DNA of 64,000 nucleotides from GCA-2715965 sp047608975 (GCA_047608975.1 JBLFYM010000012.1:1-64000), one strand, 5' to 3'; positions 31,982 through 41,649 are shown, numbered from the stretch's first letter. Notes: generated from the letters alone by a model not told the origin. Made by a program: numbers and translations.

Positions 31982-34774
31982 ATGAACAGTTGTCTGAAAC
32001 GTATCGGGATCTACGCGGGCCTTGCCCTCATCTTTTCCGGGGGTGTGGTCGTTGCCGACGACTGGCCGATGTGGCGGAAGAACGCGGGGCGAACCGCGGC
32101 TTCAGCGGAACAACTCCCGGAGAATCTGACGCTCTTGTGGAGCCGGCAGTTACCCCTGACCATGCCAGCCTATCGCAGCACGCGATTGCAGTTTGATGCC
32201 GGGTATGAACCGATCGTCGCCAAGGGGCACCTGCTGATCGCTTCGTCGCTTCACGATTCTGTCTCCGCATACGATGCTGTCACGGGGCTCGAGCTCTGGG
32301 TTTATCAGACGGATGGACCCGTTCGCTTCGCTCCGGCGGTCGCTGGCAAATCGGTGTGCTTCGGTTCTGACGACGGGTATTTCTATTGTGTAGATTTGGC
32401 AACGGGCCGCTTGCGTTGGAAGCACCAGGTGGTGCCCAGCGATCGCCGGCTCTTGGGTAACCGCCGGTTGATTTCGGTATGGCCGGTTCGCGGTGGGCCG
32501 GTGGTGGCGGATGGCAGGGTCTACTTCGCGGCCGGAGTCTGGCCGTTCGAAGGTGTGTTCATCTGCGCTCTGGACACCGCCACCGGTGCCTTGATCTGGC
32601 GCAACGAAAGATTGGGCTATCTGTTTGGGCAGCAACCACACGACACCAAGGCCATTGGCGGCCTGGCACCGCAGGGTTACCTGATCGTCGATGGGGAAGA
32701 ACTCATCGTGCCGTGTTCGACGGCCTATCCCGCCCGCTTGAATCGCGAGACGGGCCAACTGATCGAGTTCGAACTGCCGGCTCCGGGGGGACTGCCCGGT
32801 GGCTGGTATGCGTCGCTCGATGCCGAAACCTCCCGCGCCATTCGTCGCGGCAAGCTGACCTTTGACGACGTCATCAACAGCCAGTTGCACGAGGACAAGG
32901 TACGTCATGGCAAAGGTTCTCCGGGCGTCAGTCGCATGATTCACGTGGCTGGCCGGACGTTGAAATTCGATGACCGGCTCGACGGGGTCAGCGGAATGAT
33001 CCACTCGATGGTCGTTGCGAACGGACACCTCTATGTTTCGACAAGGGCTGGGGAGCTCTTTTGTTTTGGCGCGCGGGATGAACGGAAAGCGAAACATTGG
33101 AGGGCAGAGGCTGCCAAGCTGTCAGCGGATCCCAATTCGATGAAGTTGGCCGCCTCATTGATCGGAGAATCGACCGGACCACACGGACACGCGGTGGTTC
33201 TTGGGTTGAATGATGGCGCGCTCACGAAGGCGTTGTTGCTGAAGTCGCGATACCACGTCATTGCCGTCGATGATGACCCGGCGCGAGTCCGACGGCTGCG
33301 GCGTGAACTGCAAGGGGCCGGTCTCTACGGAAACCGTTGTTCGGTGATCCAGTCGGCCCCTGCGAGTTTCTCACTACCGCCGTATCTGGCCACACTGATC
33401 ACGACAGAAACACCTGATCGAATCGAAAACGCGTGGGCCGAGCTCTCGCAAGCGCTACGGCCCTACGGCGGCATTGCCGCGCCCCGAACCAGGACGCGCA
33501 AACCGGCCGGCTTCGAACTGTCCGAACTCAATGGCATGGCCATCATCCGGCGTGCCGGAGCCTTGCCGGGTTCGGCACAATACAAGGGCAACTACGCTCA
33601 CTGTGAAGACACGCTTGTCAGATTTCCGCTCGGGGTGCTTTGGTTCGACGATACGCTGTCCCATTTCAAACGCTCGCCGCAACCGGAGTTCGGGGATGGC
33701 ATCATGGTGTCCCGCCCCAAGGATTGGCAGGCGGAACGGGTGAAGGGCGATTGGTCGATTGACTACCCGCTACGACGGCCGGTTTTGTCCGACATGTACA
33801 CCGGAAGAATCTTGCAACAGACCGAACAGACTTCACTGCGCTCCGAGTTGCCAGACATCGGGCGATCGAGTCCGCAACCGAGCTATTACCACGCGCCCCA
33901 TCAGAAGACCTGGCTCCAACCGGAACCACCGGTGGTGGGAACGCGCACCAACCCGCTCACCGGCCAGGAGGAACCGCGCGTGTTTCCGAAGACCTACGGT
34001 TGCGATGGTGGGGTTGATTACGGATCTCTCTACACCTTGCGCAGCGGGACGGCGGCGTTCTACGACAAGTCGTTGGAGAGCGGGACGGTCTTCATCAGTG
34101 GCCCCCGAAGCGGTTGCTCGAACAGCATCATTCCCTCGGGTGGGTTGTTGAACGTTCCCTATTTCTACGAAGGCTGCACCTGCAGCTACCCACTGCCGAT
34201 CGGGCTGGCGATGGTTGCCATGCCGCAGACATACGAGCAGTGGGCGTCTTGGGGAGACGACCCGGTGAAGTCGAATTCCGTCCGACGTATCGGCCTCAAT
34301 TTTGGAGCCCCCGGCGATCGCAAAACCCGCGACGGCACCCTCTGGCTCGACTATCCATCGGTGGGTGGCCCTTCTCCAAGGATCCGTGTGGAAACCAGCC
34401 CGGCGAATCCCACCTTCCACTATCGGCACAGCCTTTGGATGAACGAGGGAGAGAGTTGGCCATGGATTGGTGCCTCCGCCGTCGAGGGATTGCGGGAACT
34501 GAAACTGCATGACCTCAAGCCCGGACGCTATGCCGTTCGTCTCCATTTTGCGGAGACCGGCAGCGCCAAGGTCGGAGAGCGCAGGCAATCAGTCTGGTTG
34601 CAGGGGAAACCTGTGCTTCGCAACTTGGATATTCTGGCCACCACCAAACGACCAATGACGGGGATGGTTCACGAAGTCGAAACGGACGTGATCGATGGTA
34701 CCTTGAAGCTCACTCTCGAAGCGACAACCGGTCGATCACTGATCAGCGGAATCGAACTCATCAGGAATCCGTGA
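31982..34774 (+). CDS. Secreted PQQ-type propeller protein with internal methyltransferase-like and C-terminal malectin-like domains
   Basis: 930 residues, signal peptide MNSCLKRIGIYAGLALIFSGG. Residues about 25-380 form a PQQ/BamB-like beta-propeller (DDWPMWRKNAGR, SAYDAVTGLELWVYQTDG, CVDLATGRLRWKHQV, ALDTATGALIWRNE). Residues about 390-500 look like a Rossmann SAM-methyltransferase core (HAVVLGLNDGALTKAL, YHVIAVDDDPARVRRLRREL). Propeller blades and a cysteine-rich segment follow (about 700-745: RSGTAAFYD, SGPRSGCSNSIIPSGGLL, EGCTCSYPLP), then a malectin-like end (about 845-930, RYAVRLHFAETG). I recall similar arrangements in planctomycetal PQQ proteins, so the type is known but not understood. 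It is divergent from the sulfatase gene across 113 bp. Confidence 0.8.
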   Translation: MNSCLKRIGIYAGLALIFSGGVVVADDWPMWRKNAGRTAASAEQLPENLTLLWSRQLPLTMPAYRSTRLQFDAGYEPIVAKGHLLIASSLHDSVSAYDAVTGLELWVYQTDGPVRFAPAVAGKSVCFGSDDGYFYCVDLATGRLRWKHQVVPSDRRLLGNRRLISVWPVRGGPVVADGRVYFAAGVWPFEGVFICALDTATGALIWRNERLGYLFGQQPHDTKAIGGLAPQGYLIVDGEELIVPCSTAYPARLNRETGQLIEFELPAPGGLPGGWYASLDAETSRAIRRGKLTFDDVINSQLHEDKVRHGKGSPGVSRMIHVAGRTLKFDDRLDGVSGMIHSMVVANGHLYVSTRAGELFCFGARDERKAKHWRAEAAKLSADPNSMKLAASLIGESTGPHGHAVVLGLNDGALTKALLLKSRYHVIAVDDDPARVRRLRRELQGAGLYGNRCSVIQSAPASFSLPPYLATLITTETPDRIENAWAELSQALRPYGGIAAPRTRTRKPAGFELSELNGMAIIRRAGALPGSAQYKGNYAHCEDTLVRFPLGVLWFDDTLSHFKRSPQPEFGDGIMVSRPKDWQAERVKGDWSIDYPLRRPVLSDMYTGRILQQTEQTSLRSELPDIGRSSPQPSYYHAPHQKTWLQPEPPVVGTRTNPLTGQEEPRVFPKTYGCDGGVDYGSLYTLRSGTAAFYDKSLESGTVFISGPRSGCSNSIIPSGGLLNVPYFYEGCTCSYPLPIGLAMVAMPQTYEQWASWGDDPVKSNSVRRIGLNFGAPGDRKTRDGTLWLDYPSVGGPSPRIRVETSPANPTFHYRHSLWMNEGESWPWIGASAVEGLRELKLHDLKPGRYAVRLHFAETGSAKVGERRQSVWLQGKPVLRNLDILATTKRPMTGMVHEVETDVIDGTLKLTLEATTGRSLISGIELIRNP

Positions 34775-34959
34775 ACTCGAAGTTTCAGGGCGCTGACACC
34801 CCGGTGGTGCGCACTTGGCACTGTCTGACCGCGGGACAGGACACGTTTTAGATCCTCGGCCGAACGCTGTCGCAAGGTTGCCAGGCGTTCCTCAGTAAGT
34901 TTTCAAGATCTGTAGTCATGATTCTGTTGGAATTGAGACAGGTGGGTATCTGAGCTTTC

Positions 34960-34978
34960 TCGTGCATCGATCGCACGA
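34960..34978. promoter_or_regulatory. Small inverted repeat upstream of the CE15-like esterase
   Basis: TCGTGC at 34960-34965 pairs with GCACGA at 34973-34978 around an ATCGATC centre, 18 bp before the esterase ATG. It could be an operator or overlap the ribosome binding region. There is no supporting copy elsewhere in the window. Confidence 0.25.
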
Positions 34979-34996
34979 TTCACTCACCCTGCATCC

Positions 34997-36205
34997 ATGA
35001 TTCTCCGAGTCTTTCTTTCCCTCCTGCTTTCAGCCACGTTCGTGACCATTCAGGCGGGAGATCCGACGCGATCGTTTCCTTCGGTGGATGAATTGCCGGA
35101 GATCAAGGAACTGCCGAACCCTTTCGTCTTTCTCGATGGCACGCCGGTGAAGAACCGTGAAGATTGGGCACGGCGGCAGGAGGAGATGAAGGCCATGGTG
35201 CTCCACTATCAGTTTGGCCACGCGCCTGAGCTTCCGGCGCCGGACACGATCAAAGCGGAGATCCTCTACGAATCCGCTGCGCTCGACGGGAAGGCGCTCA
35301 AGCGGGCGGTGCGATTGCGATTTGGACCCGACCAGTCACTTTCGCTTTCACTGGGAATCCACCAGCCGAAATCAGGCAAGGGCCCGTTCCCCGTGATCGT
35401 TCACAACAGCCCCGGAACGTTTGAGATCGAGGATGAGATCGTCGCGGATCTGGTACGGCGGGGATACATGTTGGTGAGCTGCCAGCGCACTGATCTGCAC
35501 CCGGATTGGGGAAAGGATCCGGTGGCGAAGAAGAAGCGTGATCGCGGGGATGCGCGGCGGGCCTACCCGGATCATGACTGGGGCTGCCTGCGAGTTTGGG
35601 CCTGGGGCGGCAGTGTCGTGATCAACTGGCTCGCCACGCTCCCGGAAGTGGACATGGCGAAGATTGTCTGCACGGGACATTCACGCGGCGGACAGACGGC
35701 AGCGCTGATGGGAATGATGGATGAACGGATTGCCGTGGTGGCCCCTAATGCGGGCGGATCAATCACCACCGGTTGCCATCGCATCGGCCGGAGCCGCAGC
35801 ATCAAGGACAAGATGAAGAGCCTCAACTCGTATTGGTACCACGAAAATCTGGTTCCGTTTGGTGACCACGAGACCCGACTGCCCTTTGACCTGCACTTTA
35901 TCAAGGCGGCGATCGCGCCGCGGGCGTGGTTCAACGCGAATGGCCTCACCGACAAGCTCAACGTCGAAGGCAGCATGGTCACTTGGCGGGCGGCCCGCGT
36001 GGTGTACGACTGGATGGGCGTGAAGGAGAAATGCGCGCAGTGGTATCGCGACGGCAGTCACGACCAGGGAGCCCGGGATTGGAAAGCCCTCGCGGATTTC
36101 GCTGACTTCATCTTCTTCGACAAAGCACTGCCGGAACCAAAATCGTTTTACCAGGAACCGTGGCCCGACATGCCGCCGTTTTACGCATGGAAGGCCCCGC
36201 GTTGA
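34997..36205 (+). CDS. Secreted alpha/beta-hydrolase, glucuronoyl/acetylxylan esterase-like (CE15-like)
   Basis: 402 residues with signal peptide MILRVFLSLLLSATFVTIQA. After a helical segment (REDWARRQEEMKAMVLHYQFGH) typical of CE15-like enzymes comes an alpha/beta-hydrolase fold: oxyanion-side VIVHNSPGTFE, WGCLRVWAWGGSVVINWL, and the nucleophile elbow GHSRGGQTAALMG (Ser at about 235). The likely catalytic His lies in YRDGSHDQGARDW. Classical glucuronoyl esterases have GCSRxGK at the elbow; GHSRGG points to a related but distinct subgroup. Such enzymes cut ester links between polysaccharide uronic acids or acetyl groups and their partners, which fits the neighbouring glycan enzymes. Confidence 0.8.
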   Translation: MILRVFLSLLLSATFVTIQAGDPTRSFPSVDELPEIKELPNPFVFLDGTPVKNREDWARRQEEMKAMVLHYQFGHAPELPAPDTIKAEILYESAALDGKALKRAVRLRFGPDQSLSLSLGIHQPKSGKGPFPVIVHNSPGTFEIEDEIVADLVRRGYMLVSCQRTDLHPDWGKDPVAKKKRDRGDARRAYPDHDWGCLRVWAWGGSVVINWLATLPEVDMAKIVCTGHSRGGQTAALMGMMDERIAVVAPNAGGSITTGCHRIGRSRSIKDKMKSLNSYWYHENLVPFGDHETRLPFDLHFIKAAIAPRAWFNANGLTDKLNVEGSMVTWRAARVVYDWMGVKEKCAQWYRDGSHDQGARDWKALADFADFIFFDKALPEPKSFYQEPWPDMPPFYAWKAPR

Positions 36206-36239
36206 CCGGCCTCTTGGGAAAGCTCTGCTGACCTGATAC

Positions 36240-37169
36240 TTACTTCAACGGCAGCCGGTAGGCAGCAGCAGCGTTTTTCCAGTAGTAGTGTTCGCGGGCG
36301 TCCTGGCCTTTCTGGCTGATGAAACGATCAGCCAATTTAAGGAAGCTCGCGTAGGTGTCGGTGTGTTTCGTGACCGGCCAGTTGCTTCCGTAGATAAGAC
36401 GCTTTTTGCCAAAGCTCTGCCACAGAACCTCAAGGACGGACTGGTAGTGATCAATGCTCTGGGGCGCGGGTTGTGGAACGGAGCGTTGGTAGAGTCCGGA
36501 GATCTTGCAGGTGACGTTCTTGTTTTCGGCGAGACGTTGGACGGCGTCGATCCATTTACCGCTGGGCGCTTTGCCATCGAAGTCGTAGCCGAGGCAGTGG
36601 TTCACGACGATGCGGAGATTTGGAATGGCGCGTGCGACGCGATCGATCTTTTCAATGCCGGGTATGCCGCCTTTGTTGGTCAGGTAATCCATGGTCAGGT
36701 CGTGCTTTGCCAGAGCGCGCAGGTTGGCGAGAATCTTCGGATCGGAGTAGTCGATCGGCTTCGGTCCACGAGTCCGCACACCGACGAAGCGCCTGTCCTG
36801 CTTGAGCTTGCGCAACTGTTTTACGAAGTCGCGGCGATAGACATCCACGTTACCTACCAAGCCGACGTAGAAGTCGTCGCCCTTGACCAGATCAAGGACC
36901 CAGCGGTTGTCAGCGAGGTGGTTGCTGGCCTCAACGATGACCACGCCCGTGGTGCCAGCGGCCTTGGCAACCCGCGAATACTCGACTGGCAGATGGGGTT
37001 TATGGAGCACCTTGTCGGTCTCCGGCGGCCACGACATTTCGACGTCGCGCCGCGGGTCGAAGAGGTGGATGTGAGTGTCGATCAGGTGCTTGACCGGTTT
37101 CAGTTTCTCGGCGGCATTTGCCGGGATCGTGAAGGCGAGTGCGGAGAGGAGAAGAAAGGTTCGGGTCAT
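36240..37169 (-). CDS. Exported amidohydrolase-family (TIM-barrel) lactonase-like protein
   Basis: 309 residues, signal peptide MTRTFLLLSALAFTIPANAA. The amidohydrolase_2 pattern is clear: HLIDTHIHLFDPRRDVEMSW at the N-terminus, GVVIVEASNHLADNRWVLDL, VGVRTRGP, LRIVVNHCLGYDFDG and LIYGSNWPVTKH near the end, supplying the usual His and Asp residues. Relatives include L-fuconolactone and L-rhamnonolactone hydrolases and 2-pyrone-4,6-dicarboxylate lactonase, mostly cytoplasmic. The leader here indicates an exported form, which fits processing of sugar lactones or uronates in the periplasm. Convergent with the CE15-like esterase. Confidence 0.82.
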   Translation of the reverse strand: MTRTFLLLSALAFTIPANAAEKLKPVKHLIDTHIHLFDPRRDVEMSWPPETDKVLHKPHLPVEYSRVAKAAGTTGVVIVEASNHLADNRWVLDLVKGDDFYVGLVGNVDVYRRDFVKQLRKLKQDRRFVGVRTRGPKPIDYSDPKILANLRALAKHDLTMDYLTNKGGIPGIEKIDRVARAIPNLRIVVNHCLGYDFDGKAPSGKWIDAVQRLAENKNVTCKISGLYQRSVPQPAPQSIDHYQSVLEVLWQSFGKKRLIYGSNWPVTKHTDTYASFLKLADRFISQKGQDAREHYYWKNAAAAYRLPLK

Positions 37170-37247
37170 GGTTTGAAATCAGATGAGGTTGAACGTGGCC
37201 AAGCGGATAAAGGGTCAGGGCTTACGCTTGAGTCGGCACTGTGCGCC

Positions 37248-37328
37248 GTTGGAGTTCGCGCTTTAGCATGTCCGGAGCCGCAAGGCTCGAACAAGGTCGC
37301 GCCCACACGCTGAAGCGTGAACTCCAAC
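37248..37328. repeat. 81-bp palindromic element with GNRA-capped inner hairpin
   Basis: The outer arms at 37248-37267 (GTTGGAGTTCGCGCTTTAGC) and 37309-37328 are inverted copies with two mismatches. Inside, GAGCC at 37275-37279 and GGCTC at 37284-37288 close a GCAA tetraloop. The nested stems in an intergenic region look like a REP/BIME-type dispersed element. Both strands could form the same structure, so it may also act as a bidirectional transcript-end structure between the lactonase and DUF1552 genes. Confidence 0.75.
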
Positions 37329-37381
37329 GAGGCCAATGGCCGCATCGCGCAGACAGGGATTCGGGACTTTCCGGCATTCCT

Positions 37382-38770
37382 TCAACCTAGAAATCGTTTG
37401 ATCGGGCCGGTCTGGTCGAGTTTCAGGCTCAGGTCGAAATCGCCGTAGTGTTCGATCGGGTTGCCGTAGGCGTTGAGGATGGAAGTGTACCAATTGCCCA
37501 AGGTCTTGTGGCCTTCACGGCCGTGATAGGGCAGTCGGATGTAGCGGCGACCGAGATCGAGATTCGCGTTACGGCCGGACATGACGATGAACGGGTATTC
37601 CCAGCCTTGGCTGTGATGGGTCTCCCCGCTGTCGGGAAAATAAACAAGCATGGTGTTGTCAAACATCGTCCCCTCACCTTCCGGTACGCTCTTGAGGCGG
37701 GAGACGATCGTGTCGACCAAGGTCATGTGATGGTGACGGCAACGGTTTCGGATTTCGACTGCGGAAAGTCCGCCGATAGTCTTGTTGTGACCCACGTCGT
37801 GCAGGTTGACCTTCTCGTTCTCGATGCCGGGAATTCCAGTGTAGGGGTGAGCCAATTCATCGACGGTGAACGCCACGACGTTGGTCAGGCCGGAGATCAG
37901 CGCCGACAGCAGCACCTCGCTGTGAGCACGCTGCCGATCGATAGTGTTCAGATTGTCCGCCAGATATTTCTTTTCCAACTGCGGGATGTGTTGGCGAAGG
38001 ACGTCCCCCATCGCGTCGACCTTGCGGTTGCGTTCGCGGATGGCGTTGATGGAATCCCCGTAGTTGGTGAGCTTGCGCCGTTCGATGCCGGTCTGCCCCT
38101 GGGCGAGACGCGCCTGATTCGCGGCCGCGAAGGCCAACAGTTTGCGCTGAAGCTGATACTGGACCTGGTCTTCCTTGTTGTTGGAAACGGATTTGAACAA
38201 CTCTTCCATTGCGCCCTTCGGCGAGCCGAAGGCGTAGTTGGCCTGCTGCGGCCCACGGGCTGAAAAGCCTTTGGCGATTCCGTCCAGACTGCCACGAGCA
38301 TTGCCGCCACCGGTCGGGAAACAGGCCAGTTCGACATGCCCCATCGGCGAGGGGAAGAGTTTTGCCAATTCAAAGTCGACAGTCGCCCACTTGATGGAAC
38401 TCGGTCGTTCGTTGGCCTTGTAAACGCCGAGGGCGGAACACCACGAGTGATGTCCGGTGGTGCACATCTTGCCCGACAGACCCTGAAGGATGGTGAGGTT
38501 GTCCTTGTGCGCATTCAGCGGGCTCATCCATTCGGGCAGGTCGTGCCCATCCAGATCGACCTCGAACGATTCCTTCTTCTGCTCGCGAGCCATGTCCTGC
38601 TGACTCAGTGAGGGCGGCACCATCACTTTGGGAAACAGGCCGTTGCCGCGATGCATGAAGATGAAACGCCTCGGCGTGCCGTTGGCCGGATTGGCGAACA
38701 GGCCGGGGACGAATGCCATGGCACCCGCACCCAGCGCGGACTGCTTTAGGAAATCTCTACGATTGCTCAT
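37382..38770 (-). CDS. DUF1552 protein (PVC secretome, Tat-type leader)
   Basis: 462 residues. The leader MSNRRDFLKQSALGAGAMAF is a twin-arginine signal. The body is a full DUF1552 domain: RRFIFMHRGNGLFP, ILQGLSGKMCTTGHHSWCSALG, SNNKEDQVQYQLQRKLLAF, GGLSAVEIRNRCRHHHMTLV and MLVYFPDSGETHHSQGWEYP. The last stretch resembles an alkaline-phosphatase/sulfatase-like metal region (DSGE, H). DUF1552 genes nearly always follow a DUF1592-type cytochrome gene, as here. The start is 3 bp downstream of the cytochrome gene's stop. The pair is abundant in Planctomycetes and Verrucomicrobia; its reaction is unknown. Confidence 0.93.
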   Translation of the reverse strand: MSNRRDFLKQSALGAGAMAFVPGLFANPANGTPRRFIFMHRGNGLFPKVMVPPSLSQQDMAREQKKESFEVDLDGHDLPEWMSPLNAHKDNLTILQGLSGKMCTTGHHSWCSALGVYKANERPSSIKWATVDFELAKLFPSPMGHVELACFPTGGGNARGSLDGIAKGFSARGPQQANYAFGSPKGAMEELFKSVSNNKEDQVQYQLQRKLLAFAAANQARLAQGQTGIERRKLTNYGDSINAIRERNRKVDAMGDVLRQHIPQLEKKYLADNLNTIDRQRAHSEVLLSALISGLTNVVAFTVDELAHPYTGIPGIENEKVNLHDVGHNKTIGGLSAVEIRNRCRHHHMTLVDTIVSRLKSVPEGEGTMFDNTMLVYFPDSGETHHSQGWEYPFIVMSGRNANLDLGRRYIRLPYHGREGHKTLGNWYTSILNAYGNPIEHYGDFDLSLKLDQTGPIKRFLG

Positions 38771-38772
38771 AT

Positions 38773-41313
38773 TTACTCGGGAATAGGTTTACGGTAGATA
38801 AACGAGTCGGAGGTTAAATGGGAAACCACGACCGCCTTGAAGCTGCCGCCGCTCTTCAAATACGCCTGATCAGCCGCAATGAGCGTTCGTGAGTCGGAGA
38901 GTATTTCGTTGCGGCCCATGAAAAAGCGAAAGGCGTGGCGAAGGATTGATTGCCGTACGCGGCCGGATTTCGCCAAGCGATCGATCATATCCAACGCATC
39001 GGTCACCTCACCGTCGAGATTTGGATCGCCGGTGCCATCCAGGCGACCGGTGGAATTGATCGCCTTGGTCCGGTAGGTGTTCGCGCCATCTTTCTTTTTC
39101 GCCTTCGCAATGAGGTTTTCTTTGTACTCCAGCGGCTCTGCCAGTTGGTGGCGTCCGAAGTCGTCATAGTTCTCAAAGGCAAAACCCAAGGGGTTCATGT
39201 GCTGATGGCACTTCCAACACTCCGCCTCGTGCGTAACCCCCTCGACCCGCTCGCGCAAGGTCATGTGGGGGTCCTCCGGGATCTGGGCGTCCACCGTGAT
39301 CGGCACATCCGGAACGCGGCCGGCCAACAGCTTCTCGCGGATCCAGCGACCACGCTTAATCGGGTCGGTGTGGAAGTTTGAGGAATGGGCGATCAACCAG
39401 GCCGGGTGCGTGAGAATTCCTTTGCGGTTGACCAGCTTGAACGGCTGCTCAACCGGGTAATCCCAGAATTCCATCCCCTCCGGCCCCTTGAACCTGCCCC
39501 GGAACATGTCCTGATACCGTCCGCGAGTGGGCGTCGGCAGGAGATTATAGAACGTGGCATGATGGTACTGGTAGCCGTGCGAAAAAGGAACGGTGGTAAA
39601 CGGAGTTCGCCCTCTTCCAAACGACTCACGAAAGTAGTGCATATGGTTCGAAAACAGCTCAACTTTCTGTCCGGGCTTTTTCCTCTCAGAGCCATATCGG
39701 TTCCGGAAGATCCACAGCGATTTCCGGTTGAGAAAATCTTCATTCGCCGCGTACACGATGGCCGGATTGTCCTGCCAGTCGGTGTCTTTGAGTTTTTCCC
39801 AGACTTGCCCCCATTCGGCGATGAGCTGGCGCCCGGTTACGTTGTCCTTGTTGTGATAGACGAAGAACTCCTCGGTCGTGAGCAGGTTTTCGAACACCGC
39901 CTGATCGTGCTTCAGATACCAATCCACCACCCGGTCGGCCTCCTTGATGAGGAACCCGGGCGTGCCCAACGTATCGCGGCCGGGGTTCTGGTAATATCCG
40001 TCACTGCGTTCAATGTCCTTGAAGATCTTGGCGGCGTGGGGATAGCCAAAGAACTCGCGAAAGAAGCGGACCAGTTTCGGGTGCGAGGTCTCATGCGACT
40101 TCATGTTCTTGCCGCTGATCCCCTTGTCGACCGGTCCGGCGTAGTAGTTTTGATCGGCCAACAATCGCTTCACTTCGCGACGGTAGTCTTCCCTTGTTTC
40201 AAGACGTCCTTTGGCAGCCGCCTGGCGCAGAGCTTCACCGGGACCGCGGTCGCCCAAAGCATAGGAGATCGCCCGAGCGCCTTCGTGAGGCGAGAGCATC
40301 CTGCGGCCATGTTCATCGGCCTTGCCCACGCCGAATTCGAGACGATACAAAAATTCCGATTCGAGCAGGACCGACACCAGCATCTGCCGCAGTCCTTCGC
40401 TGTTGCCGGCCAGGTCAATGGACGATCGGGTCAGCTCAAGATACTTCTGAACCTCTGCCTCATCCGGCTCCCGCTGCAACACGAGGGCAAACTGCTGCTG
40501 GATCGCGGCGCTGATCTCCTCGTCTGACGGGGCAGCTTTCTTGAGAATCACGGACTCAAAGGCGGCGGGCGTCGGAGGCACCCAACGGTCTTTGGCATTG
40601 GGAAACTCTTTGGCATTCTGCTCTCCGCTTTTCACCCGGGCGTCGCGGATCTGCCGGTACGAGATCCATTCCGCGTTGGGCAACATCACCAGCAGATGTC
40701 CCCCGTCCAAAGTGCTGTTGTCGTAATCACGAACCCCGGAACGTTCGGGCAGCATGAAGGGGATGGTGATGCCCGGAAGGGCTCGCTGCCGTTGCCGTCC
40801 ACTCAGCTCGAAGACATCTCGCACCCGTTCCTCGAAGATCTGTGGACTGACCAGCCAACGTCGTGCCGGGGTGAAAGGCGCATCCTTGATTTCTCCGCTG
40901 AACAGTTTCTCGTGGCTGACGTAATTCCCGAACTCCGGATAGCGCAGCTTGTCGTCCAGCTTCGATCCCCCGTGCTTCTTCAGTTCACCAGACACCCAAT
41001 CGATCAGGCGCTGCCGTTCGACCTCACTGGGTTGAGCCTTCTTTTTCTTGGGCGGCATCTCTCCGAGGTAAAGCTGCTCGTGCATCTTGTTGAGCAATGC
41101 CAATCGTCCGCCCAACGGAACGTCGGTAAGGTTGTCGATCCGGATATCGCCCTTCTCCGAATCTATGTCGTGGCAGGATAAACAGTAACGGTCGAGAACC
41201 GCCGTCACTCCCTCTGGAATCGTCACAACACCCTGCCCTTTGGCGAGCAGGCTGGAACTGAACGCGCACAGCGCAATGACAAGAGAGAATGCTGTCTGAA
41301 TACGTCGGGTCAC
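38773..41313 (-). CDS. Secreted DUF1587/1592/1588/1585 protein with cytochrome c motif
   Basis: About 846 residues if translation begins at GTG 41313 (VTRRIQTAFSLVIALCAF, signal peptide). The open frame reaches 41646 without protein-like character; a GTG at 41367 is the other option. The heme-binding-type motif is CLSCHD, with EMPPKKKK as the distal Met region (about residues 35-90). The DUF1592 region contains ESEFLYRLEFG and REFFGYPHAAKIFKD. DUF1588 shows CWKCHQHMNPLGFAFENYDD, a second CxxCH motif. DUF1585 closes the protein (ILRHAFRFFMGRNE, SHLTSDSFIYRKP). This set belongs to the Planctomycetes/Verrucomicrobia secretome and pairs with DUF1552. It is thought to be envelope-located and redox-linked; its substrate is unknown. 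Confidence 0.9.
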   Translation of the reverse strand: MTRRIQTAFSLVIALCAFSSSLLAKGQGVVTIPEGVTAVLDRYCLSCHDIDSEKGDIRIDNLTDVPLGGRLALLNKMHEQLYLGEMPPKKKKAQPSEVERQRLIDWVSGELKKHGGSKLDDKLRYPEFGNYVSHEKLFSGEIKDAPFTPARRWLVSPQIFEERVRDVFELSGRQRQRALPGITIPFMLPERSGVRDYDNSTLDGGHLLVMLPNAEWISYRQIRDARVKSGEQNAKEFPNAKDRWVPPTPAAFESVILKKAAPSDEEISAAIQQQFALVLQREPDEAEVQKYLELTRSSIDLAGNSEGLRQMLVSVLLESEFLYRLEFGVGKADEHGRRMLSPHEGARAISYALGDRGPGEALRQAAAKGRLETREDYRREVKRLLADQNYYAGPVDKGISGKNMKSHETSHPKLVRFFREFFGYPHAAKIFKDIERSDGYYQNPGRDTLGTPGFLIKEADRVVDWYLKHDQAVFENLLTTEEFFVYHNKDNVTGRQLIAEWGQVWEKLKDTDWQDNPAIVYAANEDFLNRKSLWIFRNRYGSERKKPGQKVELFSNHMHYFRESFGRGRTPFTTVPFSHGYQYHHATFYNLLPTPTRGRYQDMFRGRFKGPEGMEFWDYPVEQPFKLVNRKGILTHPAWLIAHSSNFHTDPIKRGRWIREKLLAGRVPDVPITVDAQIPEDPHMTLRERVEGVTHEAECWKCHQHMNPLGFAFENYDDFGRHQLAEPLEYKENLIAKAKKKDGANTYRTKAINSTGRLDGTGDPNLDGEVTDALDMIDRLAKSGRVRQSILRHAFRFFMGRNEILSDSRTLIAADQAYLKSGGSFKAVVVSHLTSDSFIYRKPIPE

Positions 41314-41649
41314 GGGAGAGGAGGATACGGAAACGGCAAAATGTTCACAGTTTTTCTCACACCGCACAGTTACGCCGTCCGTTCCGGTAGGGCGGGCCGG
41401 TTTGAAATTGATGACATCGCCTTTGTCGCACCCCTTGTCCGCATTATCGATGACCTTTGCGTCACCGTCGATCCGGGTGTTGCGCCAGCAGGCCTGACGC
41501 CGATTCAGAATGCTGCGATGTTCGCCCCGTCCCTGGAGGATCCGGGTGGACCGCAGTGATCGGGAAAGTGTTTTCCAACCGGCCTCATGACCGCCAAGGT
41601 GATTTCGGCCGGCATGAATTACGGTGGATATGCAGTCGGCGGGCATGGA
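41314..41649. other. Intergenic stretch, no gene seen
   Basis: 336 bp between the DUF1592 gene start and the stop of the 4-TM membrane protein gene. It is open in the DUF1592 frame but the translation has no protein character, no signal peptide and no ribosome binding site. The DUF1592 promoter should lie here. I see no convincing -35/-10 pair, repeat or terminator. Confidence 0.5.

Noticed and set aside
30306..31985. 559-residue plus-strand ORF
   Set aside because: Antisense to the sulfatase, whose calcium and active-site motifs are clear.
41314..41646. N-terminal extension of the DUF1592 gene to an ATG at 41646
   Set aside because: The extra 111 residues lack protein character and would bury the signal peptide.
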